Of a stretch of DNA of 64,000 nt, positions 37,251-45,191 are shown in pieces. The notes beneath the pieces are model-generated. The model was given only the letters and a program-made list of their open reading frames with translations, was not told where the DNA came from and ran no database searches. The DNA is from QHXQ01 sp038322995 (GTDB lineage: Bacteria > Acidobacteriota > Blastocatellia > Pyrinomonadales > Pyrinomonadaceae), in assembly GCA_038322995.1 (NCBI GenBank), contig JBBQGM010000005.1, positions 1-64,000 of the forward strand, written 5' to 3'. Every line of letters begins with the position of its first letter. The first letter of the stretch is position 1. The translations under genes were made by a program, and so were the position numbers.

Positions 37251-38224
37251 GGCTGGTCGCGTTCGGGCTGGGCCGCGTGTTCATCTGTACGGGCCGGCAT
37301 GGGTGGGTCTGTCGCGGCTGCCACGAGCGCGGGCAGTTGGCGCACCTGTGCGGCCAACTGCACACGCAACTGCTCTTGTTGTGCGGACAACTCGCGCAAC
37401 TGCTCCTGAAACTCGCCGAGCACCACGCGCTGCGTCTCGACGATGACGCGCTGTTCTTGCATGAGAAACTCCCGCTGCCCGCCCAACCCTAACAAGTCTG
37501 TCTGTAATTGGGCCTGCACCTGCCGTTGTTGCGCCTGAAACTGCGCAAGCTCGGCCTGCACCTGCCGTTGTTGCGCTTGAAACCGTTCAAGTTCCGCCTG
37601 CACTTCGGCATGTCGCGCCGACAACTCGATGAGTGAGTCAGAGAGCATCAGCACACCTTGCACAGCATCGGCGGCCAGAGCGCTACTATCCGGCACGTCG
37701 CGGTTGCCTTGCGCGACGGCCGGCGCAAGCACTTCGTTGAGGTAATCGGCGAGGCGTTGCTGCTGCGCCAGCGCATAAATTTCAAATTGCTGTTGGTGCT
37801 GCATCAACACGGGCAAGCGCGTGAGACCGCGCAGCAGGCGCAACACGTAGCCCACGACGGGCCAGCGGGTTACGCGGCGCAACATGGGCGACGGCAGCCC
37901 GACCACCTGCACTGCCGTTGTGCCGGCGCACAAGCTCTCGATGATCTCAACTTTGCTGCGCCGGCCCGTGCGCAGATTGTCGAGCGTGTGCGCCAGTTCC
38001 GCGTCCGTCGGCGCGCGATGGCAGAGCGCAGCGTACGCGTGCGCGACGAACGCGCGGTCGTGATAGCGCACCAACTCGGCGAGTTGATACTGGGCGGCCC
38101 CGGCGTGCGCCGCGACGGCTTGCAACTCAAACGGGGGAAGATCGTGCGCCGGCACGTCGGCCGCGCTGCCGCTGCCCGGTGTGCCCGCTTCGGTCTCATT
38201 CATCGGCTTGTTCACTTCAATCAT
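37247..38224 (-). CDS. Short DUF4214-like domain plus coiled-coil protein
   Basis: About 325 residues from ATG 38224; the frame is open to a TTG at 38263. Around residues 50-100 there is a short DUF4214-like segment (AFVAHAYAALCHRAPTDAEL). It is followed by a basic hydrophobic stretch with LPVLMQHQQQFEIYALAQQQ, then a long Gln-rich coiled coil (about 205-300) containing two tandem copies of FQAQQRQVQAxL. No signal peptide is seen. It lies between wzt and the double GT4 gene and overlaps the latter by ATGA, so it probably acts with glycan assembly, perhaps as a scaffold; this is inference. Confidence 0.7.
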   Translation of the reverse strand: MIEVNKPMNETEAGTPGSGSAADVPAHDLPPFELQAVAAHAGAAQYQLAELVRYHDRAFVAHAYAALCHRAPTDAELAHTLDNLRTGRRSKVEIIESLCAGTTAVQVVGLPSPMLRRVTRWPVVGYVLRLLRGLTRLPVLMQHQQQFEIYALAQQQRLADYLNEVLAPAVAQGNRDVPDSSALAADAVQGVLMLSDSLIELSARHAEVQAELERFQAQQRQVQAELAQFQAQQRQVQAQLQTDLLGLGGQREFLMQEQRVIVETQRVVLGEFQEQLRELSAQQEQLRVQLAAQVRQLPALVAAATDPPMPARTDEHAAQPERDQP

Positions 38225-38269
38225 CGACCCAATCCGCACGGCCGGTAGCCGGATAAGCGGCAATCCGAT

Positions 38270-39577
38270 TTAAGCTTCGACGGCGCTAAGCGGCGCAGGT
38301 ATGCCGACGCGCCGGGCGGTGACGCGCGCGTTGAGGTTGGCCAGCCCTTCCATCTCGACAGCGCAGGCAACGCGGAAGAAGATAACGCCGTCGAGCCAAT
38401 CGTAAGCGACACCGGCGGGCGAGTGAACTGCGAGCGAGACGAAATAGTGCTCTTGCCCAAGCCAGCAGTTGAACGCGAACGTCGCTTCCAACACATCGCC
38501 GCGCTGCGCCGCGCCCAACTCCAAGCCGCGCTGTTCCGTGTTTGTGCCATAGACGTTGATGCCGTGGCGATTGCGGATCATGAAGCCGCACACGGGCTGC
38601 GCCACGTCCGCGTGAAACCGGAAGCGCATACGGATCGACACGGGCGCACCCGTCTCGATCAACTCGGCCGGTTGTGCGTGCTCATCAAGTAACTCGGCGG
38701 AGATCACTTCAGCGTGCCCGTTGCCGTGCCGGTACTGATATTGTAGCGGCGCACGTTCGCTCTCGACTCCGGCTTGTGCTAGCGGTGCAACGTCCCCTTG
38801 TTGTGCCTGCGCGTCCGCTCGTTCACCCGCTTTGTAAGCGGCCTCGCTCGCCATGATCAGGCGTTGATAGCGATTGAGCACATCCACAGGCGCACCGTCG
38901 GCGATCATCGTGCCTTGATGAAGCAATATCGCGCGCGAGCAAAGGGCGCGCACTAGCGTCGGCTCGTGCGAGACGAAAAGGATCGTCGTGCCGTGCTCCT
39001 GCATCTCCTTGATGCGGCGCACGCAGCGATGTTGGAAGATCGTGTCGCCCACCGACAGGGCCTCATCAACGATCAAGATGTCCGGGTCGGCGTTGACCGC
39101 AATGGCGAAGGCGAGGCGCACATACATGCCGGAGGAGTAAGTCTTGACCGGCTGATGCAGGAAGTCGCCGATCTCTGCGAAGCGTTCGATCAACGGCAAG
39201 CGCGCCTCGGTCTCGGCTTTCGAGAAACCAAGCAGCGCGGCGTTCATGAAAACATTTTCCAGTCCGGTGAATTCGAGATTGAAGCCTGCGCCGAGCTCCA
39301 GCAAGGCCGCCACACGCCCGTCCACCCAGACGTGGCCGTGCGTTGGATCAAGCGTGCCCGCGATGATCTGCAAAAGCGTTGACTTGCCTGAACCGTTTGG
39401 CCCGATGATGCCGGTGGTCGTGCCGCGCTCGATCTCGAAACTGATCTCTCTGAGCGCCCAGAACTCGCGATGCCACTGCCAGCGCCCGCGCGTCAGTGCT
39501 TCCTTCAGCCGGTCGCTCGGTCGCTCGTAGATGCGATACTGCTTCGCCACGCCCTCGACGCGCAGTGCGTTACTCAT
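38270..39577 (-). CDS. wzt: ABC transporter ATP-binding protein of glycan export, Wzt type
   Basis: A 435-residue ATPase that would power export of a lipid-linked polysaccharide with Wzm. Seen: Walker A GIIGPNGSGKSTLLQ, signature YSSGMYVRLAFAIAV, Walker B DILIVDEALSVGD and the switch His in FVSHEP. GRVAALLELGAGFNLEFTG is typical of the O-antigen/teichoic exporter class. After a linker, residues about 290-425 form a Wzt-C-like beta domain (EVISAELLDEHAQ, GINVYGTNTEQRG) that in known systems recognises the non-reducing end of the glycan. ATG 39577 was chosen over the longer frame to 39613. The permease gene lies on the other strand at 41246. Confidence 0.88.
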   Translation of the reverse strand: MSNALRVEGVAKQYRIYERPSDRLKEALTRGRWQWHREFWALREISFEIERGTTTGIIGPNGSGKSTLLQIIAGTLDPTHGHVWVDGRVAALLELGAGFNLEFTGLENVFMNAALLGFSKAETEARLPLIERFAEIGDFLHQPVKTYSSGMYVRLAFAIAVNADPDILIVDEALSVGDTIFQHRCVRRIKEMQEHGTTILFVSHEPTLVRALCSRAILLHQGTMIADGAPVDVLNRYQRLIMASEAAYKAGERADAQAQQGDVAPLAQAGVESERAPLQYQYRHGNGHAEVISAELLDEHAQPAELIETGAPVSIRMRFRFHADVAQPVCGFMIRNRHGINVYGTNTEQRGLELGAAQRGDVLEATFAFNCWLGQEHYFVSLAVHSPAGVAYDWLDGVIFFRVACAVEMEGLANLNARVTARRVGIPAPLSAVEA

Positions 39578-39743
39578 AATGCAAACCCTATCCAAAAAAG
39601 CGACAGGTGACAAGTGTTAATCGTGCAGATAAAGTGTGGGCTCTTGAAGCTACCTTAACTCGTTGATAGGTTCTAAGCAATTTAGATAGGGACAGCGGGG
39701 TCGTAGGTTAAAGCTTAATTGGTGAAAGGATTTGAAGAACTCA

Positions 39744-40541
39744 ATGACTAAAAACAGAAGTGAACTAACCCTCTCTCAGTGGAAGGAGAGAGCGAAGAAT
39801 TACTTAAATGTGGTAATGGCCGAGGCTATGCGCAGGGAGTTGCTCAAGGGCAATGCAGTTAAAACTACGCGCCGGAAATATATATCGAGAGATAAACTCA
39901 AACTTGTCTTTGACCCTGTTACATGCACTGTCGAAGACGCTTACGGAGGCGTTTTAACCTGTACTTATGATATTGGCCGCACGTTGGTAGGTTTGAGCAG
40001 AGAGTTTCAGAAAATGGAGGTGACAGAAGACGAAATTGTAAACTATGCCAAAGATGATGAGACGGAGATAGATACTGCGATGGCGAAATTCGCTTTCCGT
40101 CATGAAGCCGAAATGTTCTCCAGAAGTAAAGCCGGTAGGTTCTTGCACGAACAACTTCAACCTGCGTTAAAGGAACTTCTGGTTCAGCTAGTTGATGAGG
40201 CATACCTTACAGGCGTGCGTGAATACGGTATTGAGCTTGTCCAGCCTGCCAAGACCTTTGAGCAGATCGGGCGAAAGCATATCGCACATATAAAGCGTAG
40301 GTCTGGCTTGGTGCCTGCACCGGGGCGACCACCAATACGGACGAAAGATGACCTTCTTAACGAAGTGCGGGTCATAATGTCGAAGCAGAAGCAGATGTCG
40401 ACTTTGCCACGTGTAGCAGAAGCGATGAATTATGGCGGCTTAAGAGGCGGAGGCAGTGCGTTGGGAAAATTATTAAAACACCACGGGATAAGTTGGAAGC
40501 AATTAAAGAGAGAATGGATAGAAGCTAAAAAACGGAAGTAA
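39744..40541 (+). CDS. Hypothetical protein in an AT-richer island, possible C-terminal helix-turn-helix
   Basis: A 265-residue protein starting MTKNRSELTLSQWKERAKNY, with GAAAGGA upstream. I do not recognise the family. The middle is mostly helical and charged; the C-terminal part (TLPRVAEAMNYGG through LGKLLKHHGISWKQLKREW) resembles a winged or HTH DNA-binding region. Its base composition is visibly more A/T-rich than the neighbours and its codon use differs (many AAA, TTA and ATA), suggesting transfer. It sits with hicA/hicB between wzt and wzm and is followed by a hairpin at 40560. It could be a regulator, a mobile-island protein or a defence protein. Confidence 0.6.
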   Translation: MTKNRSELTLSQWKERAKNYLNVVMAEAMRRELLKGNAVKTTRRKYISRDKLKLVFDPVTCTVEDAYGGVLTCTYDIGRTLVGLSREFQKMEVTEDEIVNYAKDDETEIDTAMAKFAFRHEAEMFSRSKAGRFLHEQLQPALKELLVQLVDEAYLTGVREYGIELVQPAKTFEQIGRKHIAHIKRRSGLVPAPGRPPIRTKDDLLNEVRVIMSKQKQMSTLPRVAEAMNYGGLRGGGSALGKLLKHHGISWKQLKREWIEAKKRK

Positions 40542-40558
40542 TTATTCCTGAATTAATA

Positions 40559-40582
40559 CCCGCTTTCTAAAGGCGAAAGCGA
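40559..40582 (+). terminator. Probable terminator hairpin
   Basis: CGCTTTC and GAAAGCG form a 7-bp stem around a 7-base loop, extendable with one mismatch, and are followed by a short T-rich stretch. It lies just after the hypothetical gene at 39744 and before hicA. Confidence 0.6.
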
Positions 40583-40627
40583 GTTACTCTTTGCCTGCGA
40601 TATTGTCAGCGATAAAGAGGATTAAGT

Positions 40628-40849
40628 ATGACAGGGAAACTGCCCGCATTAAAACCAAAAGCAGTTATTAAGGCGCTGGGGCGCGGCGGGTTCTATGTGC
40701 ATCGGGTTGCTGGCAGCCACTACATACTCAAGAAAGGTAGCCAGCGCGTCACTGTGCCGTATCACAACAAGGATTTGAAGCCAGGCACTTTGGCCGCAAT
40801 AATCAACCAGACGGGGATGACAGCTACAGAGTTTTTGGCGTTGCTTTGA
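40628..40849 (+). CDS. hicA: HicA-type mRNA interferase toxin
   Basis: A 73-residue protein with the compact dsRBD-like HicA fold. It has PKAVIKALGRGGFYVHR, then the catalytic histidine in AGSHYILKK (His31), the VTVPYHNKDLKPGTL strand-loop and the C-terminal helix NQTGMTATEFLALL. HicA toxins cleave mRNA and are held by HicB. Here the partner lies immediately downstream but on the opposite strand, which is not the usual co-directional operon. All key residues look intact. The gene is in the AT-richer island between wzt and wzm. Confidence 0.88.
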   Translation: MTGKLPALKPKAVIKALGRGGFYVHRVAGSHYILKKGSQRVTVPYHNKDLKPGTLAAIINQTGMTATEFLALL

Positions 40850-40858
40850 ACAATGAGA

Positions 40859-41086
40859 TCAGGCCAACTCGACGCAGACTGCTTCAGTAATTGACCTGTC
40901 GGTGGGAAGCGCCTCGCCGTCCTCTTGGAGGCTTTCAAGGTAGCCGCGGATCGCATCGGCAGCCATGGCCCGCGCCTCTGCGAGCGTATCTCCCTCTGTC
41001 ACCAAACCGGGCAAAGCCGGGCAGGTGACTACATACCCTCCGGTTTCATCTGGCGTCATTATAACGGTGTAGTTAAGGACTTTCAT
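40859..41086 (-). CDS. hicB: HicB-type antitoxin, convergent with hicA
   Basis: A 75-residue protein from ATG 41086 (the frame is open to 41119). The sequence MKVLNYTVIMTPDETGGYVV followed by CPALPGLVTEGDTLAEARA is the HicB RNase-H-like fold. The final part (LPTDRSITEAVCVELA) has no clear DNA-binding domain, so autoregulation may be weak or absent. A TATAAT hexamer lies 9-14 bases before the chosen ATG, so the transcript may start very near the start codon. The end is 9 bases from the end of hicA on the other strand. Confidence 0.85.
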   Translation of the reverse strand: MKVLNYTVIMTPDETGGYVVTCPALPGLVTEGDTLAEARAMAADAIRGYLESLQEDGEALPTDRSITEAVCVELA

Positions 41087-41245
41087 GCCGGGCATTATAC
41101 CACTCGGCGCTTTAGGCACACAGTAGCATTAAAACTGTCTGTTCGCTTTTCTAGTTTCACAAACTGCCCGTATGGTAGCCAGGTGGTTTGGCTTAACTGT
41201 TGTGCCTCACTTGTCATCGGTTGCGGTTGGGTTAGAATTGCACGC

Positions 41246-42070
41246 ATGTTACTGGCGCAGACAGCGAGGCGGGCGGTGTGGCGGCCGTTGTTTGAGTTGC
41301 CGCGCCGATTCGAGTTGATCGAGTCGTTGGTGCGGCGCGAGTTGGCGGCGCGTTATCGCGGTTCAGTGCTGGGCGTGGTGTGGGCGGTCGTGACGCCGGC
41401 CGTGATGATCGCGATCTACACATTCATCTTCGCGGGCCTGTTCGGGGCGCGCTTCGGCTCGCGCGGCACAACGTGGGACTATGCGCTCTATCTGTTCTGT
41501 GGACTGCTGCCGTGGACGACGTTTCAAGAATCGGCGCAGCGCGCGGCGGACGTGATCGGCGCACACGCGAACCTTGTCAAGCGCGTTGTTTTCCCGCTCG
41601 AGGCCTTGCCGGTCGCGGGCGTGCTGGCGGCGTGCTTCACGCAACTGTGCGGCACACTCGTGCTGCTCGGGGCCACGCTCGTGATTCATCGGGAGTTGCA
41701 CGCGAGCATTTTGTGGTGGCCCCTGCTCATGGTGCCGCAGTTGTTAGCGACGTTGGGCGCGGCATGGCTGTTCGCTTCGCTCGGCGTGTTCTTGCGCGAC
41801 ACGGGGCAGGCGCTCGGCCTCATCCTCGTCGCGTGGATGTTTCTGACGCCGATCATCTATCCCGAATCGGTGGTGCCGCCGCGCTTCCAGCCGTTCATCA
41901 ACGCGAACCCATTCACGCCGCTCGTGCGCAACTACCGGCGCATCCTGCTCGAAGGCGCACCGCCCGACTGGCGCGGGTTGCTCTACTTCACCGTGTTCGC
42001 GCTCGCCCTCTTCCTCGGCGGCTATTGGTGGTTCGCCAAGACCCGGCGCAGTTTTGCTGATGTGATCTGA
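41246..42070 (+). CDS. wzm: ABC-2 type permease of glycan export, Wzm type
   Basis: A 274-residue membrane protein with about six helices. It starts MLLAQTARRAVWRPLFELPR, then the amphipathic interface helix FELIESLVRRELAARYRGS typical of O-antigen and teichoic-acid exporters. The helices include GVVWAVVTPAVMIAIYTFIF and GLILVAWMFLTPIIYPESVV, and the end is WWFAKTRRSFADVI. It is the expected partner of the Wzt-type ATPase on the opposite strand at 38270, separated by the AT-richer island. The frame is open upstream to 40925, but ATG 41246 fits the family length. The next gene begins four bases after the stop. Confidence 0.88.
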   Translation: MLLAQTARRAVWRPLFELPRRFELIESLVRRELAARYRGSVLGVVWAVVTPAVMIAIYTFIFAGLFGARFGSRGTTWDYALYLFCGLLPWTTFQESAQRAADVIGAHANLVKRVVFPLEALPVAGVLAACFTQLCGTLVLLGATLVIHRELHASILWWPLLMVPQLLATLGAAWLFASLGVFLRDTGQALGLILVAWMFLTPIIYPESVVPPRFQPFINANPFTPLVRNYRRILLEGAPPDWRGLLYFTVFALALFLGGYWWFAKTRRSFADVI

Positions 42071-42074
42071 CAAG

Positions 42075-43325
42075 ATGAAGTACGCAGCCAGCCGCAGGGA
42101 CACGCAGCCGGCGCAGCGCAACTCGCCGAAACGAATGCGGGCCGTTGCGCTCAGCATCGTTTTCTTCTTTAGCCTGCAAACGGGTAGCGTGCGTGTGCAA
42201 TCGGCACATGCCCGTGTGCGTCCGGCCAGCGCCGCCCGTCCGCTCTGGCCCGGCGCGCGGTTCACCGAGGCAGATCGGCTGCGGGCGCTCCGGCGCGGCC
42301 TGAGTTTTATCTATCGCAGCGCGCGCGACCGCGCCAACTTCGCGGCCTATGGCGGCGATTATCTCTGGTGCTTCTACACGCTCTCAGCCGCGGTTGACGA
42401 TGAAGCGGAAAGCCGCACGGCGCATCGCATGGGCGTTGAGCGTGCGCGCCTGTGGCACACGCAGCACCGCACCTTGCCGGCGGACGCGGACGCCGCGACC
42501 ATCGCGGCGTTCGTCTTTGGCAACGACGCGGCGGACAGTCTGGGCTTGCGCGACGAACGCATGAAACGCGCGCTCCGGCGCGCGGCCCGGCCATTTTCAG
42601 CCCGCGCTTATCTGCTGTTCGATCCCTTGACCGAACCGCCGCCGGGGGACGTGCCCAACGCATGCGAGTACGATGGTGCGGAGCATGCGCGCGGGACGTT
42701 AGCTTGCCGCGTCTGCCATCGGCCCTTGCAGCCAAGGACGCGCTACGACGTGTGGTACGACGCGCTCATCACCGCTTACGTCGGCGACCGCTACGGCGTC
42801 ATGCTCGGCGCGCACTACGGGGATGTGCTGAGATGGTTGCCGACGTTGCGTCCATATCCTGACCACACGCGCGTGCAAGGTAATGAATTTTACGATGCCG
42901 TCTACGCCATCACGCACGTCGTCTACACGTTGAATCATTACAATCAATCCCGCCTGTCGCCGCGCCTGCTGCCCGTTGAATATGCGTTCCTACACGCGCA
43001 CCTGCGCGCCGCCGTCGCGCTCAAAGACACGGACATGCTCGGTGAGATGATGGACTCGCTCCGTGCTTTCGGCGTGAACGAAACCGATCCGGCCCTGCGC
43101 GCGGCGATTGACTTCTATCTGGCCGCGCAAAACCCCGATGGCAGTTGGGGCGACCTGCATGCGGCCGACATCTACGACCGCTATCATCCGACGTGGAACG
43201 CCGTCGCCGGCCTCAGCCACTACGCCTGGCGCAACGCCGGCTTGAGTCATCCCGAACTCAACCCGCTTCTTGAGCAATGGGTGAAAGAAAACGCGGAACG
43301 CGGAACACAGAACACGCACCGCTGA
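42075..43325 (+). CDS. Exported protein, alpha/alpha-toroid-like, unknown function
   Basis: A 416-residue protein with a signal-peptide-like segment at about 21-46 (MRAVALSIVFFFSLQ). I do not recognise a named family. The helical body includes YGGDYLWCFYTLSAAVD and, near the end, FYLAAQNPDGSWGDLHAAD, followed by YHPTWNAVAGLSHYAW; this resembles the QxxDGSWG motifs of terpene-cyclase/toroid folds. Two CxxC-like cysteines occur in ACRVCHRPL. It follows wzm by four bases, so it may be cotranscribed and act on the exported glycan. The last codons (ENAERGTQNTHR) run through a CGGAAC word repeat. Confidence 0.6.
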   Translation: MKYAASRRDTQPAQRNSPKRMRAVALSIVFFFSLQTGSVRVQSAHARVRPASAARPLWPGARFTEADRLRALRRGLSFIYRSARDRANFAAYGGDYLWCFYTLSAAVDDEAESRTAHRMGVERARLWHTQHRTLPADADAATIAAFVFGNDAADSLGLRDERMKRALRRAARPFSARAYLLFDPLTEPPPGDVPNACEYDGAEHARGTLACRVCHRPLQPRTRYDVWYDALITAYVGDRYGVMLGAHYGDVLRWLPTLRPYPDHTRVQGNEFYDAVYAITHVVYTLNHYNQSRLSPRLLPVEYAFLHAHLRAAVALKDTDMLGEMMDSLRAFGVNETDPALRAAIDFYLAAQNPDGSWGDLHAADIYDRYHPTWNAVAGLSHYAWRNAGLSHPELNPLLEQWVKENAERGTQNTHR

Positions 43326-43344
43326 GCTAAAATCAGTTTGGCTT

Positions 43345-44889
43345 TCAGTCATCGTTTGTTCGCACGACCGCGCCCATTAACCACCAGAGCAGCAGTGTCA
43401 CCTCGGCATCGCCGAAGTTGTAGTTGACGAGCGAACTGGCAAAGAGGCCGGCGAGCGCGCCGGTTGCGCCGAGGAGGAGACCGTGGGCGGCTGCGTCATC
43501 TGCCGCGCGCCATTGTCGTTCGGCGCGCGTGGTGTAGCGCCAGAAAGTGTGGATGAGCCAGAGCCAGAGGAGGAGCGCGGGCAGACCGCGGTCGAAGGCG
43601 AGTTGGAGCGGCGTCGAGTGCGCGTGCAGCATGTCCGTGCCGGGAAAGCCCCACTCGTGCCAGTGGAGGTGGACTGCGTCCATGCCGTGCCCGAAGATGG
43701 GATGTAGGGGAATGCGCGCGAGCGTCTGGCGCGCGACTTCGCGCCGCAGTTGCGCGCTGTCGTCCTGTAAGCTTAGTGCGCCGCTCGCGCGGGTGCGCCA
43801 GACCGCGCCCGCGCCAAGCGCGCAGACCAGCGCGACCACGCACAACACGGCTATGCGCGCCCGCGCCGGTGCGCCCGTGCGCCAGCGCAATAGCACCACG
43901 CATGCGCCGATGACGAAGGCGCACAATACTGTGCGCATGGCCGTGAGCGCGATCCCGATAGCTAATAGCACGAAAGCGACGGTGTAGAGCGCGATGAGCA
44001 GGCGCATGCGGGCGGCGCGGCGTTGGCGACACGCGAGCGCGCCGCCGAGCGCGAGTTGGGCGAGGATTTGCAGCAGTTCGGCGAAGGTCTCGTAGTGGCG
44101 CGTCCAGCCTGAGGCGCGGAAGCGGTGTGTGCGGTGTGTGCCGGAGAGACCGGCGGGCGGCGACGAGTTTTTAAGTTCATCCGTTACCAACGGCCCTGTC
44201 CATTCGGCGTGCTCACCGTGTGTAATGACGCTCAGCCGCAAAGGTGCGCCGGTCGGTGCGCGCGTGATCTCGGTCGCCAACTCGGCCGGCGAGTTCACGC
44301 GCTGATCATTGACGCGCCAGATGGCGTCGCCCGGTTGCAGTTGCGTCGTCGCGCGCAACGGACTGGCGGGCGCTATCGTCTCGATGATCACGCCGCGCCC
44401 GCGCACTGTCTCAATGATGCTCCACAGCACGCCCGCGCTGGCCGACGTGAGCAGCACGCCGGTGAGTAGGATGGCGGTGCGGCGCGTCAGCATGGCCTGC
44501 ACGCAGTAGTAGATGAGAAAGGTACTGACGGCGATGAGTTTCAGCAGACTGATGCGCGGCTCGGCGGAGCAGAGGGCGGATACGACGCTCCACCCGCAGA
44601 GGAGCCAGAGCGGGAGATCGAGCGGCGTGCGTTTGAGACCTGTGCGCCGGGTGACGAGCGTGCGCACGAGCCAGCCGAGCACGACGAGCGATAAGCCGAC
44701 CCACGACGCCGCAATCGAGTGCGGCGCGAAGATGGCGTAGAGGCCCAGCCCGACAAGCGCCGTGCGCGTTGCGAGTCGCGCGGTGAAAGAGTCGGGGGTT
44801 GTGGTCAAAATTGGCAAGTTGTCAGGCAAGTGGCCCGCGTTTGTCCTTCGGCGTGTGGTAAGTATGCATGGCAAACCTGTTGATAACAA
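43345..44889 (-). CDS. O-antigen ligase/polymerase (Wzy_C/WaaL-like) with an inserted PDZ-like domain
   Basis: A multi-pass membrane protein of up to 514 residues. The Wzy_C-type features are SLLKLIAVSTFLIYYCVQAM, the helix with GIALTAMRTVLCAFVIGA and the periplasmic segment GHGMDAVHLHWHEWG leading to MLHAHSTPLQLAFDRGLPAL, which carries the conserved His. Between helices (about residues 163-240) lies a PDZ-like segment: GVIIETIAPASPLRATT, QPGDAIWRVNDQRV and LRLSVITHG. I know of no such insertion as standard in the family. It would join or polymerise glycans in the periplasm. The start is uncertain: the frame opens with TTG 44889 and further TTG codons follow. Confidence 0.8.
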   Translation of the reverse strand: MLSTGLPCILTTRRRTNAGHLPDNLPILTTTPDSFTARLATRTALVGLGLYAIFAPHSIAASWVGLSLVVLGWLVRTLVTRRTGLKRTPLDLPLWLLCGWSVVSALCSAEPRISLLKLIAVSTFLIYYCVQAMLTRRTAILLTGVLLTSASAGVLWSIIETVRGRGVIIETIAPASPLRATTQLQPGDAIWRVNDQRVNSPAELATEITRAPTGAPLRLSVITHGEHAEWTGPLVTDELKNSSPPAGLSGTHRTHRFRASGWTRHYETFAELLQILAQLALGGALACRQRRAARMRLLIALYTVAFVLLAIGIALTAMRTVLCAFVIGACVVLLRWRTGAPARARIAVLCVVALVCALGAGAVWRTRASGALSLQDDSAQLRREVARQTLARIPLHPIFGHGMDAVHLHWHEWGFPGTDMLHAHSTPLQLAFDRGLPALLLWLWLIHTFWRYTTRAERQWRAADDAAAHGLLLGATGALAGLFASSLVNYNFGDAEVTLLLWWLMGAVVRTNDD

Positions 44890-45191
44890 ACACCGTGGCC
44901 CGTTCTTGGCCGTGGTTGCCTGCGCACCTTAACGTCTCTGCGTGCGGTTGTTCTTTTACCTGCAAGAACCACTCGCCAAGGCGCAAAGGCGCAAAGAAAA
45001 TGATGCCAAAATGGATTGTTGACGCTGATTGACCGCGCGTGCTAACTTGGAATTTGCCCGGCACCTACGGATGGGCTTGAAGGCCCGCGGGGCAAAATTC
45101 TACCGGGCGCAATCACAGTTTCACTAGGTCGGTCTCCTTCGCTCCGCCCGCCAGCGTCCGTGTCCCCCGTGTCACGCCAGTTTAATTCTTC
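44890..45191. other. Intergenic region with a word repeat
   Basis: About 300 bases between the divergent ligase and TPR genes. It contains the repeat at 44928 and otherwise no recognisable gene, RNA motif or clear promoter. Confidence 0.4.
44928..44995. repeat. Degenerate inverted word repeat (GGCGCAAAG words)
   Basis: The right arm has tandem AAGGCGCAAAGGCGCAAAG; the left arm CTTAACGTCTCTGCGTG is a weak complement. It is probably a decayed member of the word-built hairpin class seen at 33702. Confidence 0.55.

Noticed and set aside
37480..37620. Direct repeats in the coiled-coil gene as a CRISPR-like array
   Set aside because: The repeats are in frame and encode FQAQQRQVQ-type heptads; there are no unique spacers of constant length and no cas genes.
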